Assembly (NCBI GenBank): GCA_037138855.1
Contig: JBAXHO010000031.1
Span: 1 to 21,176, forward strand
Source: JBAXHO01 sp037138855
Lineage (GTDB): Bacteria > Patescibacteriota > Dojkabacteria > B142 > OLB20
Direction of reading: 5' to 3'
Length of the DNA stretch: 21,176 nucleotides
Below the pieces are notes generated by a model. That model was not told the origin of the DNA and did not search any database. It was given only the letters and a program-made list of their open reading frames with translations. How positions within the stretch are numbered: position 1 is the first letter of the stretch; each line of letters begins with the position of its first letter. A program made the translations under genes and the position numbers. Of this stretch, positions 21,051-21,176 are shown piece after piece.

Positions 21051-21066
21051 GTTTGGTTAATAAATT

Positions 21067-21138
21067 TTATAGATTATTTAATAATTGTAACTTTCGTTTT
21101 ATTATCTCACTTTCTAGTTTTAATTCAATTCCTTTCAT
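21067..21138 (-). CDS. Possible small ORF upstream of trpS (23 aa)
   Basis: ATG at 21138-21136 follows GGAGGTAAGGAAGAAT, the clearest Shine-Dalgarno in the window. The ORF encodes a charged peptide beginning MKGIELKLESEIIKRK and ends 16 bp before the trpS ATG. It has no Trp codons, so it is not a trp leader. It may be a real small protein, a translational-coupling ORF for trpS, or chance. Confidence 0.35.
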   Translation of the reverse strand: MKGIELKLESEIIKRKLQLLNNL

Positions 21139-21176
21139 ATTCTTCCTTACCTCCAAGTTATCAAATCTGATTACCT

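Noticed and set aside
1..21176. tRNA or rRNA genes
   Set aside because: No cloverleaf with a convincing T-loop and no rRNA segments were seen by eye on either strand; GAATC words in the repeats mimic T-loop parts only.

Overview
The window is AT-rich bacterial DNA using the standard code: several genes end in TGA, for example at 2765-2767 and 3259-3261, so TGA is not recoded. Small compact proteins, almost no Shine-Dalgarno sequences, a 23S-IVP-type four-helix-bundle gene, a TrpB2-type tryptophan synthase beta and odd domain fusions suggest a Patescibacteria (CPR)-like genome. That placement is inference; there is no rRNA or marker gene here.

Layout. 1-10.8 kb (+ strand) is an aromatic amino acid cluster: aroB, aroA-aroK-aroE-aroD (overlapping ends), aroC, an AroQ chorismate mutase, a small split-barrel flavin-type protein, a class I/II aminotransferase, a small membrane protein, a convergent four-helix-bundle gene and a TyrA-PheA fusion. 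Together these can take DAHP to chorismate and on to Phe and Tyr; DAHP synthase is not in the window. 11.0-13.7 kb holds an ABC exporter and a MntA/HepT-type pair. 13.7-16.4 kb (- strand) is a tryptophan unit: trpR, a 26-codon leader with three Trp codons, a nested terminator, a ParB/SerK-like gene and trpB2. 17.1-19.4 kb has three related small exported Cys-rich proteins with LPxTG just after an N-terminal membrane anchor. 19.6-21.1 kb (- strand) is a TrpRS with an N-terminal YbaK-like editing domain.

The main discovery candidate is the control of the trp unit. The trpR promoter (extended -10 TGATATAAT, 17-bp spacer) carries two GTACTAGTAC palindromes that resemble Escherichia coli TrpR operators. 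Downstream of trpR lies an attenuator: a short ORF ending IWWTRSLWRK, whose Trp codons overlap the 5' arm of a terminator with a U7 run. This looks like E. coli-style dual repression plus attenuation, applied to a trpR-(serK-like)-trpB2 unit that could serve indole salvage.

The second is the intergenic DNA. Almost every spacer is built from 7-bp-period tandem repeats of many different unit sequences. They are polarised by gene orientation: purine/TAG-rich trailers after stops and pyrimidine/CTAC-rich leaders before starts. Neighbouring trailers and leaders are partly complementary, and in several genes the stop codon itself lies in the repeat.
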